From: Pelorhabdus rhamnosifermentans
GTDB taxonomy: Bacteria; Bacillota; Negativicutes; UMGS1260
Reading direction: 5' to 3'
NCBI RefSeq assembly: GCF_018835585.1
Contig: NZ_JAHGVE010000001.1
Location: forward strand, 558,001 to 622,000
DNA: 64,000 nt
Every line of letters starts with the position of its first letter. The first letter of the stretch is position 1. The notes under the pieces are model-generated. The model ran no database searches and was not told the DNA's origin. It saw nothing but the letters and a program-made list of their open reading frames with translations. This document shows positions 9,055-18,342 of this stretch, one piece after another. The position numbers were made by a program, and so were the translations under genes.

Positions 9055-10419
9055 GTGAAAGAGCTTTTTAAAAAAGTCGATCAAAACCTGAATCATATGC
9101 TGCAGGACGTCATTGAGATTTGCCGACAGCCTAGTATTGCTGCTCAGAATATAGGGATGAACGAGACAGCCGACATGATTATGGCGAAAATGAATTCTAT
9201 TGGGATTAAAACGCGAAAGATGCCTGTAAAAAACGGAAATGATGTGATTTATGGTGAAATAAAGGGTACTTCTGATAAAACAGTTCTTTTCTATGACCAC
9301 TACGATGTACAGCCGCCCGAGCCATTGGAACAATGGATTAGCCCGCCATTTGAGCCGGAAATCAGGGATGGTAAAATTTTTGCCCGTGGTGTTTCAGACA
9401 ATAAAGGTCCTTTATATACACGACTGCATGCCATTGAAACCATCTTGGGTATTGCTGAGAAGTTACCGATAAATGTGAAATTTCTTATTGAAGGCGAAGA
9501 AGAAATCGGTAGTCCAAATCTCGAGACTTTTGTTTTAGCAAATAAAGAACTTTTACAAGCCGATGTTTGCGTATGGGAGAACGCTCATAAAGCTGAAAAT
9601 GATCATCCGGTCATTCGATTGGGAAATAAAGGAATGCTCTATGTGGAATTACGAGTGAAAGCGGCTGCTACCGATTATCACTCACGATTTGCCCCCATCA
9701 TTCCCAATGCTGCCTGGCGGCTAATTTGGGCTTTGTCAACCTTAAAAGATGTTAATGAAAAAATTCTTATAAAAGGGTTTTATGATAATGTAAGGTCTGT
9801 TCCAGAAGAAGAATACACCGTTTTAGGAGCTATGGCAGGACAAGAAGAAAAAATCCGGGAACGCGCCCAAATAAAAGAACTATTAAATGGGGTGCGAGGT
9901 ATCGATTTTGCCAATAAGTTTTTAAATGCACCTACCTGTACTGTGTGTGGTATTTCATCTGGTTATACTGGGCAGGGATCAAAAACGGTACTTCCTTGCT
10001 ATGCCATGGCGAAACTGGATTTTCGTCTAGTTGTGGATCAAGACCCTTACGAAATTCTTGGTCTTTTAAGAAAGCATCTTGATGAGCACGGGTTTAATGA
10101 TATCGAAATTGTTCCACATAGTACGACAAAACCATCCAAGACTCCGATAACCGATTCGGTTGTCAAGATTGCCAGGGAAGCGGGAAACCTTGTATATGAT
10201 AAACCGTTTATTATTGAGCCGTGTGCAGCAGGAACCGGACCGCGCTATGTATTCAGCGATTGGACAGATATGCCCATCATAGGCATTGGGCCGGGATATC
10301 CCGGCGCTCTAAACCACGCACCGAATGAGAATTTAGTCATTAGAGATTATTGTCAAGCCGTAAAGCATATTATTGCCTTTCTCTATCAGATGAAGCAATA
10401 TCAGGTGCCTAATTCCTAA
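9055..10419 (+). CDS. M20 family dipeptidase (second)
   Basis: 454 residues starting with GTG behind an AAGGA site. The active-site signature is intact: H82/D84 in DHYDVQP, D115 in VSDNK, the Glu pair in EGEEEIGS (E149/E150) and a late LNHAPNE histidine. It is clearly homologous to the 4253 protein but diverged. It stands alone between a terminator and a convergent LysR gene, so it may be transcribed from its own promoter in the AT-rich region before it. The likely role is hydrolysis of dipeptides or N-acyl dipeptides. Confidence 0.87.
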   Translation: MKELFKKVDQNLNHMLQDVIEICRQPSIAAQNIGMNETADMIMAKMNSIGIKTRKMPVKNGNDVIYGEIKGTSDKTVLFYDHYDVQPPEPLEQWISPPFEPEIRDGKIFARGVSDNKGPLYTRLHAIETILGIAEKLPINVKFLIEGEEEIGSPNLETFVLANKELLQADVCVWENAHKAENDHPVIRLGNKGMLYVELRVKAAATDYHSRFAPIIPNAAWRLIWALSTLKDVNEKILIKGFYDNVRSVPEEEYTVLGAMAGQEEKIRERAQIKELLNGVRGIDFANKFLNAPTCTVCGISSGYTGQGSKTVLPCYAMAKLDFRLVVDQDPYEILGLLRKHLDEHGFNDIEIVPHSTTKPSKTPITDSVVKIAREAGNLVYDKPFIIEPCAAGTGPRYVFSDWTDMPIIGIGPGYPGALNHAPNENLVIRDYCQAVKHIIAFLYQMKQYQVPNS

Positions 10420-10432
10420 ATTCACGTTAGGA

Positions 10433-11311
10433 TTACCACGTACGTGACATTTGTTTCATGACTAAATCAACAAATGTCCTTATTTGTGATTGTTTTAGCA
10501 CTTCTTTTTTATAAATCATAATGGTCTTGCGTAATAGTGGGGTGCCGTTTTTAAAGTATAAGGGAGAAGCGAATAAGGAATTTGATTTTGACAAATAAAT
10601 TTTAGGAATTATCCCCCAGCCTAGCTCGTTTGAAATAAGTTGAATACTGGCTTCTATGGAATTGACCCAAATTGGTGTTGGCGGAGGTGAACCAAATTGT
10701 TCTTTCCACCAGAGATGAAATTGTTCATCTGCTTTTGTAATTTTGGATGTTTCGTCTAATATCCAGGGAATGTCCGGAAGTTCTTTAAACTCAAGTGGAC
10801 GGGGATAGACGAGACACCAAGGTTCTTCCAGAATGATATGTTTTTCCTCCGGCCAATCTAGGTCTCCGCGCAGAATAGCAAGATCAATCTCATCCTTTTC
10901 TAATAGATAGGGAAGTAAAAGTGTGCTGGAACCTGTTTTTAGTGAAATATTTACATGCGAAAATCTTTTTTTGTATTGTTTTAATAACGGTGCAAATTTG
11001 AATTTGGCAAAAACCGTAGAGATACCCAGTTTTAGATTTCCTTCCACAGGTAATTCGCCATTTTGCAAGATCTTTTTTATCTTTTGTTGCTCGATTAGCA
11101 TGTTTTCCGCATAACGAACTAGATATTCTCCATTCTTGGTCAGGGATATACCTCGAGGATAGCGTTCAAAAATTTTAATACCAAATTCCTTTTCTATACA
11201 GTGCAGACGATAAGTAAGAGCAGGCTGGGATACATAGAGATACTCTGCTGCTTTGGTTAGGTTTCCTGCTTCATTGAGTGTCTTTAAAATAAGCCAATCT
11301 TTATCGTTCAT
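10433..11311 (-). CDS. LysR-family transcriptional regulator
   Basis: 292 residues on the minus strand. The N-terminus (LKTLNEAGNLTKAAEYLYVS, then QPALTYRL) is a typical LysR helix-turn-helix with an added effector domain. It diverges from the M20 amidohydrolase at 11428 across 116 bases, the usual arrangement for a LysR regulator and its target. It therefore probably controls the amidohydrolase-yjiHG-carboxypeptidase-asparaginase run. Confidence 0.88.
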   Translation of the reverse strand: MNDKDWLILKTLNEAGNLTKAAEYLYVSQPALTYRLHCIEKEFGIKIFERYPRGISLTKNGEYLVRYAENMLIEQQKIKKILQNGELPVEGNLKLGISTVFAKFKFAPLLKQYKKRFSHVNISLKTGSSTLLLPYLLEKDEIDLAILRGDLDWPEEKHIILEEPWCLVYPRPLEFKELPDIPWILDETSKITKADEQFHLWWKEQFGSPPPTPIWVNSIEASIQLISNELGWGIIPKIYLSKSNSLFASPLYFKNGTPLLRKTIMIYKKEVLKQSQIRTFVDLVMKQMSRTW

Positions 11312-11427
11312 ATTTCTTCTCCCATACGCATCCGATTATTCAAATCATTATACCGCTAATTTGAGCGTTGGGCCAGTCTGAGTAGTTTAAATATGATTTG
11401 ATATGACACAAGGAGGACGGTAAGTAT

Positions 11428-12624
11428 ATGCCAAGTAATCAATCTAATCACATGAAAGAACAAATTATAGCGTCAATCGAAAACTTGCAGAATAAACTAT
11501 TTGCACTCAGCAATTTTATTTTTCAACATCCGGAAATTGGTTTTCAAGAACAGCAAGCAGCCGATTTATTGAGCAGATTTTTAAGCGAAAATGGGTTTAA
11601 TGTAGAAAGAGGCTATGCTGGCCTGCCAACCGCTTTTAAAGCAGTATATCAGCAGGGAAACGGTGGCCCACACATTGGCTTATTATGTGAGTACGATGCC
11701 TTGAAAAATATAGGACATGCGTGTGGTCATCATTTGCAAGGGCCCTGTATTGCTGGGGCTGCCATTGCAGTGAAAAATGTATTAACCGATTTTGATTATG
11801 TTCTAGAAGTTGTTGGGACACCCGGCGAAGAATGTTCTAATGGTGGCAAAAACATTATGCTTGAGAACGGGGCATTTAAACATCTTGATGTTGCTCTGAT
11901 GATGCATGCCTCGGATAGCACGACAACGGATATTCATTCTATGGCGCGCACCGAATTTGCCGTCACATTTAAGGGGATTTCTGCTCATTCAGCCATTGCT
12001 CCTGAAAGAGGCCGTAGTGCCTTAGAAGCTATTATGCTGGCATTTAACGGATTAAGTTTTCTACGTGGCCATGTACGTGACGATACGCGCATTCACGGGA
12101 TTATTACAGAAGGGGGTCAGTTAACCAATGTGATACCCGATAAGGCTGTAGCCCAGCTGGAGGTACGTTCCTATGACAGTGTTTATTTGGAAGGTGTATT
12201 TAAACGGGTTATACATATCTTAGATGGTGCGGCCTTGATGACGGATACCAGTTATGAAATTGAAAAACTTGGAGGCAGTCTAAGTAAAATTCCGGTTTTA
12301 TCATTGAATGAGCTATTAATGAAAAATGCTGAATTGATACACGCAAGTTCTATTGCGCCGCCAAGAGAAAAAACAGGTTCCACTGACTTTGCCTCCGTAA
12401 TGTTTTACGTGCCTGGTTCTTGCATACGGGTTGGCTTTATTGACAAAGGTATTGCGGCTCATAGTAAAGAGTGGGCGGACAAAGGGCTATCGGCAGACGC
12501 AAACGAGGCATTAGTAACCGGAGCTAAAATACTGGGCCTGACAGTTCTAGACTTAATTGAAAACAGTGAAATCTTAGCAAAGATTAAAGCTGAGTTTCAT
12601 CATGGAAAAGCCAAGCTAGGCTGA
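11428..12624 (+). CDS. M20 family amidohydrolase (aminoacylase / AbgB-like)
   Basis: 398 residues. AGGAGG lies 11 bases before ATG 11428. It shows GHACGHH (residues 96-102), GTPGEE and MMHASD, the pattern of the aminoacylase/p-aminobenzoyl-glutamate hydrolase branch of M20, which cleaves N-acyl amino acids or folate-type amides. It is the first gene of a run that continues with a YjiH/YjiG membrane pair and a glutamate carboxypeptidase-like enzyme. The divergent LysR is the likely regulator. Confidence 0.85.
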   Translation: MPSNQSNHMKEQIIASIENLQNKLFALSNFIFQHPEIGFQEQQAADLLSRFLSENGFNVERGYAGLPTAFKAVYQQGNGGPHIGLLCEYDALKNIGHACGHHLQGPCIAGAAIAVKNVLTDFDYVLEVVGTPGEECSNGGKNIMLENGAFKHLDVALMMHASDSTTTDIHSMARTEFAVTFKGISAHSAIAPERGRSALEAIMLAFNGLSFLRGHVRDDTRIHGIITEGGQLTNVIPDKAVAQLEVRSYDSVYLEGVFKRVIHILDGAALMTDTSYEIEKLGGSLSKIPVLSLNELLMKNAELIHASSIAPPREKTGSTDFASVMFYVPGSCIRVGFIDKGIAAHSKEWADKGLSADANEALVTGAKILGLTVLDLIENSEILAKIKAEFHHGKAKLG

Positions 12625-12674
12625 GCAGCGATAGCAGCAAAATATTAGCGAAGATTTGTGGAGGGGGAATAATT

Positions 12675-13337
12675 ATGGAAGAGAAAAATATTCAAAAGGT
12701 CACAGGAGAAAATTCTAAGGAGCGAATTTCAATTGCAGGTGTTATCACACTTCTTTTGGCCATCGTTATTTTTTCCGGCTTTTTGAACAACGCGCATGGC
12801 TGGAGTACGGCCTTTGATTTTGTTACACTAAGTGGAAAATTTGGTACGATGAAAAATGCCGCTACAGCAACTTTTATGGGGGCAGGAGGCAGCGGGGCAC
12901 GGGAAGGCTTTCTACTGGCATTCAGTCTTGTTCCCGGTATCATGCTCGCTATGGGTATTGTTTCTGTTGTTGAGCACACCGGCGGCCTCAAAGTGGCGCA
13001 AAGACTATTAACACCGTTGCTCAGGCCGCTGATGGGTTTGCCGGGATGTGTAAGTTTGGCTCTTATCACCAGTCTGCAAAGCACAGATGCCGGTGCAGGC
13101 ATGACTAAGAACTTATTTGATGAAGGTCTGATTACTGAAAAAGAACGGGCAATTTTTGTTCAGTTTCAGTTTTCCGGATGTGCTGTTATCAATAATTACC
13201 TAACTCTGGGCAGTATGGTATTTGCCAGTGTTTTAGTACCCATTGTCATACCATTAGCTTTAGTTTTGTTTCTGAAAGTTTTTGCCGCCAATGTTACACG
13301 GCTTATTATCAATAAATTTTATACGGAGGAAGCATAA
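12675..13337 (+). CDS. yjiH: YjiH-type nucleoside-recognition-domain membrane protein
   Basis: 220 residues, close to the usual YjiH length. Several hydrophobic segments and the polar repeat FMGAGGSGAREGF fit the Gate/nucleoside-recognition fold shared with SpmA. A GGAGGGGG site precedes ATG 12675. In E. coli the yjiH-yjiG pair lies next to iadA, an isoaspartyl dipeptidase gene; here the pair lies between two M20 peptidases. A transporter role for peptidase substrates or products is an inference. Confidence 0.75.
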   Translation: MEEKNIQKVTGENSKERISIAGVITLLLAIVIFSGFLNNAHGWSTAFDFVTLSGKFGTMKNAATATFMGAGGSGAREGFLLAFSLVPGIMLAMGIVSVVEHTGGLKVAQRLLTPLLRPLMGLPGCVSLALITSLQSTDAGAGMTKNLFDEGLITEKERAIFVQFQFSGCAVINNYLTLGSMVFASVLVPIVIPLALVLFLKVFAANVTRLIINKFYTEEA

Positions 13338-13340
13338 CGT

Positions 13341-13802
13341 ATGGGAAGAATGAATGTCGTTGAAATGTTTGTTGAAGGGGCTCGCAAAGGTTGGGACATC
13401 GCTATAAAAGGTTTAATGCCCAATGTTATATTTGCGTTTACCCTCATTAAAATATTACAAGTAACAGGTGCTATGAGTTTTATTGGAAATATTTGCGAGC
13501 CGGTCATGGGCCTTTGGGGGCTGCCAGGCCAGGCAATTATGGTGACTGTAACGGCCCTGATGTCGCAGGGAGGCGCAGTAGGTGTATTGGCCAGTTTATT
13601 AAGTGATGGGGTTGTTAATACCAAAGATGCTACTATTTTGCTGCCAGTTATTTTTGCCGCTGGCGGCCAATTGCAGAATCTAGGGCGGGTATTAGGAACA
13701 TCCGGCGTGAAAACTAAATATTACGGACTTTTGTTCGGGATGACTATCGTCAATGGTATTCTTGCTATGACGATCATGAGCTTTTTTGCAAAAACATTCT
13801 AA
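13341..13802 (+). CDS. yjiG: YjiG-type membrane protein
   Basis: 153 residues, the same length as E. coli YjiG, starting three bases after yjiH with its ribosome site inside the yjiH end. It has the SpmB-like pattern GWDIAIKGLMPNVIFAF near the start and a polar MSQGGAVGVLASLL stretch. It probably forms a two-subunit membrane complex with YjiH. The transported compound is unknown, but neighbours point to peptides or amino acids. Confidence 0.75.
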   Translation: MGRMNVVEMFVEGARKGWDIAIKGLMPNVIFAFTLIKILQVTGAMSFIGNICEPVMGLWGLPGQAIMVTVTALMSQGGAVGVLASLLSDGVVNTKDATILLPVIFAAGGQLQNLGRVLGTSGVKTKYYGLLFGMTIVNGILAMTIMSFFAKTF

Positions 13803-13822
13803 CATAGAGAAGGGGTAAAAGA

Positions 13823-14986
13823 ATGAAAGATCAATTATTATATGCAGCATGTGAAAAAACGCAGCAAGACTTTGTTGCCTTATGGGAAAGGCTCGTTAAT
13901 ATAGATACAGGCACAGGCTACGGTGAAGGCATTAACCAAGTAGTGGCGATTGTGGCTGAACAGCTGAAGGCGCTTGGCGCATCTATTGAGATTATTCCGG
14001 TGGAGGACGCTACGGGAGGCTCGCATGTTGTGGGAACCTTTGAGGGTCAGGGCAAAGGTAAGATTTTGGCTATGGCACATATGGATACTGTATTTCCTGT
14101 AGGAACGGTCGCCAAACGTCCATTTCGTATTCAGGACGATTGGGTATATGGGCCGGGAGTATCTGACTGTAAGGGAAGTATTGTGTTGTTTCTCTCTGCA
14201 ATGAAGCAGCTAAAAAATCTAAAATATCATGATTATGGCAAAATTACCTGTTTATTTAATTGCGATGAGGAAACAACCTCTCCACATTCCCGACATATTA
14301 TAAAAAAACTGGCCCACGAGCACGATTATGTTCTATGTATGGAATCTGGCCAGGTGGGTGACGGCGTCGTGATGTGGCGTAAGGGTTCTGCGCAAATGCA
14401 GCTTGAAGTCTTTGGAAAGACTTCTCATGCTGGCAGCAATCCAGAAAATGGGCGGAATGCCATTATGGAAATTCTGCATCAAATTCAGCAACTCAGTACC
14501 TTAGAAAATCCGGAAAAATTGACAACTCTTAACTTTACGACAATTAAAAGCGGCGACAGAGTGAATGTTATTCCTGATTATGCCATGGCGCAAGCCGATA
14601 TACGAACGTTATACCCAGAGGAGCTTGACCGAATTGAAGTAGCCGCTGAAAAAATAGCTGAGCAAAAAGCAATCCCCGACACAACTGTAAAGGTAAGCAT
14701 TACGCGGGGCAATCCTCCCTTTTCAAAAAATCCGGGAACCGATGACCTTGTACGGCTCGCGCAGGAAATCTACAGCGAGTTAGGCAAAAAGCTCATAGCG
14801 GTTGGTGCTGGCGGCGCTTCCGATGCAAACTGGGCGGCCTCAGCCGGAGCGATTGCAATTGATGGCTTAGGACCGGTCAAAGGTGGAAAAAATCATACTG
14901 AACATGAATGTACAAAATTAGACAGCGTAGTACCGAGAATGTATTTATTGACTAAAATGCTTATGCGTTTGGGTGCAGGTAAATAG
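13823..14986 (+). CDS. M20 family peptidase, glutamate carboxypeptidase (CPG2) type
   Basis: 387 residues, 20 bases after yjiG behind GAAGGGG. The metal-site motifs are MAHMDTVFP, GPGVSDCKG, NCDEETTSP, MESGQ and a late NHTEHE. This order is that of the carboxypeptidase G2/ArgE-like branch, which removes C-terminal Glu or other residues. No signal peptide is seen, unlike the secreted Pseudomonas enzyme, so it should be cytosolic. Together with the amidohydrolase at 11428 it may degrade folate-like or acyl-glutamate compounds. Confidence 0.83.
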   Translation: MKDQLLYAACEKTQQDFVALWERLVNIDTGTGYGEGINQVVAIVAEQLKALGASIEIIPVEDATGGSHVVGTFEGQGKGKILAMAHMDTVFPVGTVAKRPFRIQDDWVYGPGVSDCKGSIVLFLSAMKQLKNLKYHDYGKITCLFNCDEETTSPHSRHIIKKLAHEHDYVLCMESGQVGDGVVMWRKGSAQMQLEVFGKTSHAGSNPENGRNAIMEILHQIQQLSTLENPEKLTTLNFTTIKSGDRVNVIPDYAMAQADIRTLYPEELDRIEVAAEKIAEQKAIPDTTVKVSITRGNPPFSKNPGTDDLVRLAQEIYSELGKKLIAVGAGGASDANWAASAGAIAIDGLGPVKGGKNHTEHECTKLDSVVPRMYLLTKMLMRLGAGK

Positions 14987-15064
14987 TGGTTATAAGAATA
15001 ACGAAAGTGAATTACTGGAAGAAGAAATAGAAAACTATTGTAAGCATTAAAGGGATGAGTTCAT

Positions 15065-16039
15065 TTGAAAAAGGTAATTGTTATCACGACAGGCGGAACT
15101 ATTGCAATGAAATATGATGCAGCGACAGACGGGTTAATTCCAGCGGTAAATGGAGCGGACTTAGTTGAGGCGGTACCTGCATTGAAAGAGGTTGCTCAGG
15201 TTGAAGTTGTTGAATTTTCTAATGTACCAAGTGGGTATATTACGCCAAAATCAATGTTTGAACTTTCAAAAACAGTAGATCAATACGCACAGAAAAAAGC
15301 GATAGCTGGGATTGTTATTACTCATGGGACGGATACTTTAGAAGAAACGGCCTATTTGCTGGACTTAACGGTACATACGCAAAAACCCGTTTGTATAACG
15401 GGTGCGATGCGAGGGGCATCACAGACCAGCCCTGATGGACCTGGTAATATTTTAGCCGCGGTAAAAACTGCAGCATGTGATGAAGCGTATAATCAAGGAG
15501 TTCTCGTTGTGTTAAATGACGAAATACATGCAGCACTGGAAGTAACCAAAACGCATTCAACAAATACAAACACGTTCGAATCGCCGGCTTGGGGGCCAGT
15601 TGGACGCGTATATCCTGATAAAGTAGTGATCAAGCGACATTCGCTATACTTGCAGAAGATTCAACCGGCTACTCTTGTCGATGATGTACATTTACTAAAA
15701 GTTGTTGCAGGCATGGATGATTTTTTCTTTCGTTGTCTGGTCAAAAAAAAGGCAAAAGGTATCGTAGTTGAAGCCTTTGGCTGTGGCAATGTGCCGTTAG
15801 CAGTGAAAAATGGAATTGAAATGGCAAGAAAAAATGATATTCCAGTTGTGTTAGCGACAAGAGTCCATGCAGGGCGAGTTGTAAATGCATATAGTTACTC
15901 GGGGAGTGCAAGCTCCATGAAGGAGGCGAATATTATTTTGGCCGGTGAAATAACCGGGCAAAAAGCAAGAATAAAATTGATGTTGTCCCTTGGTATGACA
16001 GGTGATGTTGCAAAAATCAAAGAATATTTTGATGCATAA
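15065..16039 (+). CDS. Asparaginase
   Basis: 324 residues from TTG 15065, behind AAGGGATGAG. Both catalytic threonine motifs are present: TTGGTIAM (T12) and ITHGTDTLEETAYLLDLT (T89-D90), followed by a lysine in the conserved KTHSTNTNTF region. It converts Asn to Asp and ammonia. It lacks an N-terminal signal peptide, so a cytosolic location is likely. It lies 78 bases after the carboxypeptidase, and could use Asn released from peptides by the upstream enzymes. Confidence 0.9.
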   Translation: MKKVIVITTGGTIAMKYDAATDGLIPAVNGADLVEAVPALKEVAQVEVVEFSNVPSGYITPKSMFELSKTVDQYAQKKAIAGIVITHGTDTLEETAYLLDLTVHTQKPVCITGAMRGASQTSPDGPGNILAAVKTAACDEAYNQGVLVVLNDEIHAALEVTKTHSTNTNTFESPAWGPVGRVYPDKVVIKRHSLYLQKIQPATLVDDVHLLKVVAGMDDFFFRCLVKKKAKGIVVEAFGCGNVPLAVKNGIEMARKNDIPVVLATRVHAGRVVNAYSYSGSASSMKEANIILAGEITGQKARIKLMLSLGMTGDVAKIKEYFDA

Positions 16040-16042
16040 GCA

Positions 16043-16180
16043 AGCAAAAAAATTCAATGGGTACTTGATACGCTAAAGTTGAATCATGTGGAGGAAATTA
16101 TACTAGTCAGTGCTTCTGTATACAAAATTGATGAGAGTAAAATTAGTTATAACAAGGATCGTGACGGTTTTGTAATGTAA
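16043..16180 (+). other. Open frame in phase with and after the asparaginase stop; possible remnant
   Basis: Right after the asparaginase stop, the same frame stays open for 46 codons and contains VEEIILVSASVYKIDESKIS, which looks protein-like, but there is no start codon with a ribosome site. I do not recognise the family. It may be a decayed neighbour gene or chance. Confidence 0.25.
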
Positions 16181-16222
16181 AGATTGTCCCCATCATAATG
16201 ACGAGACGAAACATTTCCAGGA

Positions 16223-16251
16223 TTAGACCATGCCCCGAGGGTATGGTCTAA
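16223..16251. terminator. Hairpin, probable terminator
   Basis: A 13-bp stem with one G-U pair (16223-16235, 16239-16251). The run of T is on the minus-strand side only, so its use as a terminator for the asparaginase transcript is uncertain. Confidence 0.45.
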
Positions 16252-16385
16252 AAGTATGAGTATGCAAGCCAAGCTATTCCTTGGCGGTCAATTTAAGAAG
16301 GATAGCTGCACTGCTTACATTTAAGAAATTTCTCGTCCCTTTAGTTGTGATCCTAAATAAATTTGTTTTAAATGTCATAGCTGTA

Positions 16386-16443
16386 TTGACAAATAAAGAT
16401 TACATGCGTAATATATGCATTAAGATTACATATGTAATCTTAA
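16386..16443 (+). promoter_or_regulatory. Beta-lactamase promoter with two BlaI/MecI-type operators
   Basis: A TTGACA box (16386-16391) and a TAATAT box (16409-16414) are spaced by 17 bases. An imperfect ATTACA-TGC-GTAAT dyad (16397-16414) fills the spacer and overlaps the -10 box. A second, perfect 24-bp palindrome (16420-16443, core ATTACATATGTAAT) lies at the expected transcription start. TACA/TGTA dyads of this kind are the known binding sites of BlaI/MecI/CopY repressors. No such repressor is encoded in the window. Confidence 0.8.
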
Positions 16444-16480
16444 TAACGAGTAAGAAAGTCTATTTGAGGAGATGTTTTAA

Positions 16481-17305
16481 ATGGGTAGATGGATTTTAGT
16501 ATTGCTAATAGGTGTCCTTGTTGGTTTTAGTTTTACGGCTACCGCCAATGCAGCCGAACTTGTAAAAAAGGATGAATTAGAGAAATATTTTGGGGGAGTT
16601 ACCACTGGTACATTTGTTATGTACGATGAGGATAACGACCAGTACATAGTATTCAACGAACCTCAAAGTGTAAAACGATTATCACCATGCTCGACCTTTA
16701 AAATTTATAATTCACTTATTGGGTTAGAAACCGGCGTATTGGATCAGGAAGATGTATACACCCTGGTCCAATGGGATGGAACGCAATACCCCTTTCCAGC
16801 TTGGAAACACGACCAAACATTGGCTTCCGCTACGCAAGATTCTGTTGTCTGGTATTTTAAAAAACTTGCATCCCGGATAGGATCCGAGAGAATGCAGGCA
16901 TATCTCAATAAACTAGATTACGGAAACCGGGATATTTCAGGGGGATTGGCCACGTTCTGGCTGCGATCTTCATTGCAAATTTCAGCTAGGGAGCAAGTTG
17001 ACCTGTTGCACCGGCTATACTCTGGGAAATTACCGTTTTCTGCAAAAAATGTGGAAATAGTAAAAAGGAATATTACTTTGTCAGAAGATAATGGTGTGCG
17101 ATTAATGGGGAAAACCGGATCGGGGCTGCAAGATGGCAAATACCTATTGGGTTGGTTTGTAGGCTGTGTCGAAAAACAGGGACATCGCTATTTCTTTGCT
17201 ACCAACATTCAAGCATCGGATGACGCAACTGGCGGAAAGGCCAGAGAGATTACGAAATTAGTTTTAAAAGACCTAAGTGAACAACGCGATCTGATAGATC
17301 ATTAA
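16481..17305 (+). CDS. Class D (OXA-type) beta-lactamase
   Basis: 274 residues. An N-terminal signal peptide (residues 1-24, ending ATANA) directs export. The serine-enzyme motifs are complete: STFK with S71 and K74, SVV at 121-123, YGN at 147-149, Trp in FWLRSS near 160 and KTGSG at 211-215. It should hydrolyse penicillins via acylated Ser71 with a carboxylated Lys74. A GAGGAG site precedes ATG 16481. The operators upstream suggest induction by beta-lactams. A BlaR-type sensor domain is ruled out because there is no long membrane N-terminus. Confidence 0.92.
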   Translation: MGRWILVLLIGVLVGFSFTATANAAELVKKDELEKYFGGVTTGTFVMYDEDNDQYIVFNEPQSVKRLSPCSTFKIYNSLIGLETGVLDQEDVYTLVQWDGTQYPFPAWKHDQTLASATQDSVVWYFKKLASRIGSERMQAYLNKLDYGNRDISGGLATFWLRSSLQISAREQVDLLHRLYSGKLPFSAKNVEIVKRNITLSEDNGVRLMGKTGSGLQDGKYLLGWFVGCVEKQGHRYFFATNIQASDDATGGKAREITKLVLKDLSEQRDLIDH

Positions 17306-17357
17306 CCAGGTCGACCAGTTCGTTAATGCACCGTGCATTCGGGTTTTGGCATTAATA

Positions 17358-18218
17358 TTACTTAAATAATGTGATAAAGTGGTTTGCAGCAGCAGAAAGT
17401 GGGTGCTTTTTTGACCATATTATTGCACTTGTTGTTTTTATTGTAGGAGGAGCCATTTCATAAAATTCTAAAGAAGATCCTGGAAATAGATTGATTGCTG
17501 ATTCGGGAACTATGGCTATGCCAAGCCCTAGATTAGCCCAAATTAGTAGTACCGTAATGTCATCGCTCGTACAAAAAAAGTTGGGAGCGAATCCACCCTG
17601 GCGACAGAGTTCTGTAATCATGGGCACGTGTCTCTGGTGCACTAATAAAGGTTGTCCCATTAATTGGCAGAGTTCCAAAGGCGCCATACGAGGTTGAAAC
17701 ATATTGGCATTTGCAGCAACAACCATAGATTCTTCCGGCAATATAAGATAATCATATAGTTTGTAATCAACTGGAAAGCGTACAAACCCAATCTCAATAA
17801 TACCAACTTTAAGCAATTCTAAAATTTTCTGCGTTTCGCCTTGATGTAAGTGGAAGTTGACTTTAGGATAACATTTACGAAATTCTTGAATATGGTTTGG
17901 CAAAAGCGATCCTCCTGATGAGGTAATTGTTCCAATCGCTAACCTGCCGCTGATACCGTCAGTAGCTTCTTGCAACTCGTTTATAGTTGTTCCCATTAAT
18001 TCCATCATTTGTTTAGCTCTGCGTTGCAGGATGTTTCCCGCTTTCGTCAAGCGAATGTGCTTTTTGCCTCTATCGAATAGTCGGCTACCTATTTCTTTTT
18101 CCAGTAGTATAAGCTGTTGACTAAGCGGTGGTTGAGTTATATTAAGTCGTTTGGCTGCCTTGGTAATTTGACCTTCCTCGGCTACAGCAAGAAAATATTT
18201 AAGTTGGCGCAAGTCCAT
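17358..18218 (-). CDS. LysR-family transcriptional regulator
   Basis: 286 residues on the minus strand with AAGGAAG before its ATG. The N-terminus (MDLRQLKYFLAVAEEGQITK, then AAKRLNITQPPLS) is a classical LysR helix-turn-helix. It diverges from the MFS gene at 18343 over 124 AT-rich bases, so it probably controls that carrier. It is convergent with the beta-lactamase, with only 52 bases between the stops. Confidence 0.9.
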   Translation of the reverse strand: MDLRQLKYFLAVAEEGQITKAAKRLNITQPPLSQQLILLEKEIGSRLFDRGKKHIRLTKAGNILQRRAKQMMELMGTTINELQEATDGISGRLAIGTITSSGGSLLPNHIQEFRKCYPKVNFHLHQGETQKILELLKVGIIEIGFVRFPVDYKLYDYLILPEESMVVAANANMFQPRMAPLELCQLMGQPLLVHQRHVPMITELCRQGGFAPNFFCTSDDITVLLIWANLGLGIAIVPESAINLFPGSSLEFYEMAPPTIKTTSAIIWSKKHPLSAAANHFITLFK

Positions 18219-18342
18219 AGAGTCACTTCCTTATCATTCGATAATGATATATGTAACGGTCGATATAGATATTATTAATATAAATAATTCTATGCTAAAA
18301 TTTAATTGTTTGTCAAACTAGTTTAAGAGGGATGATAATAAA

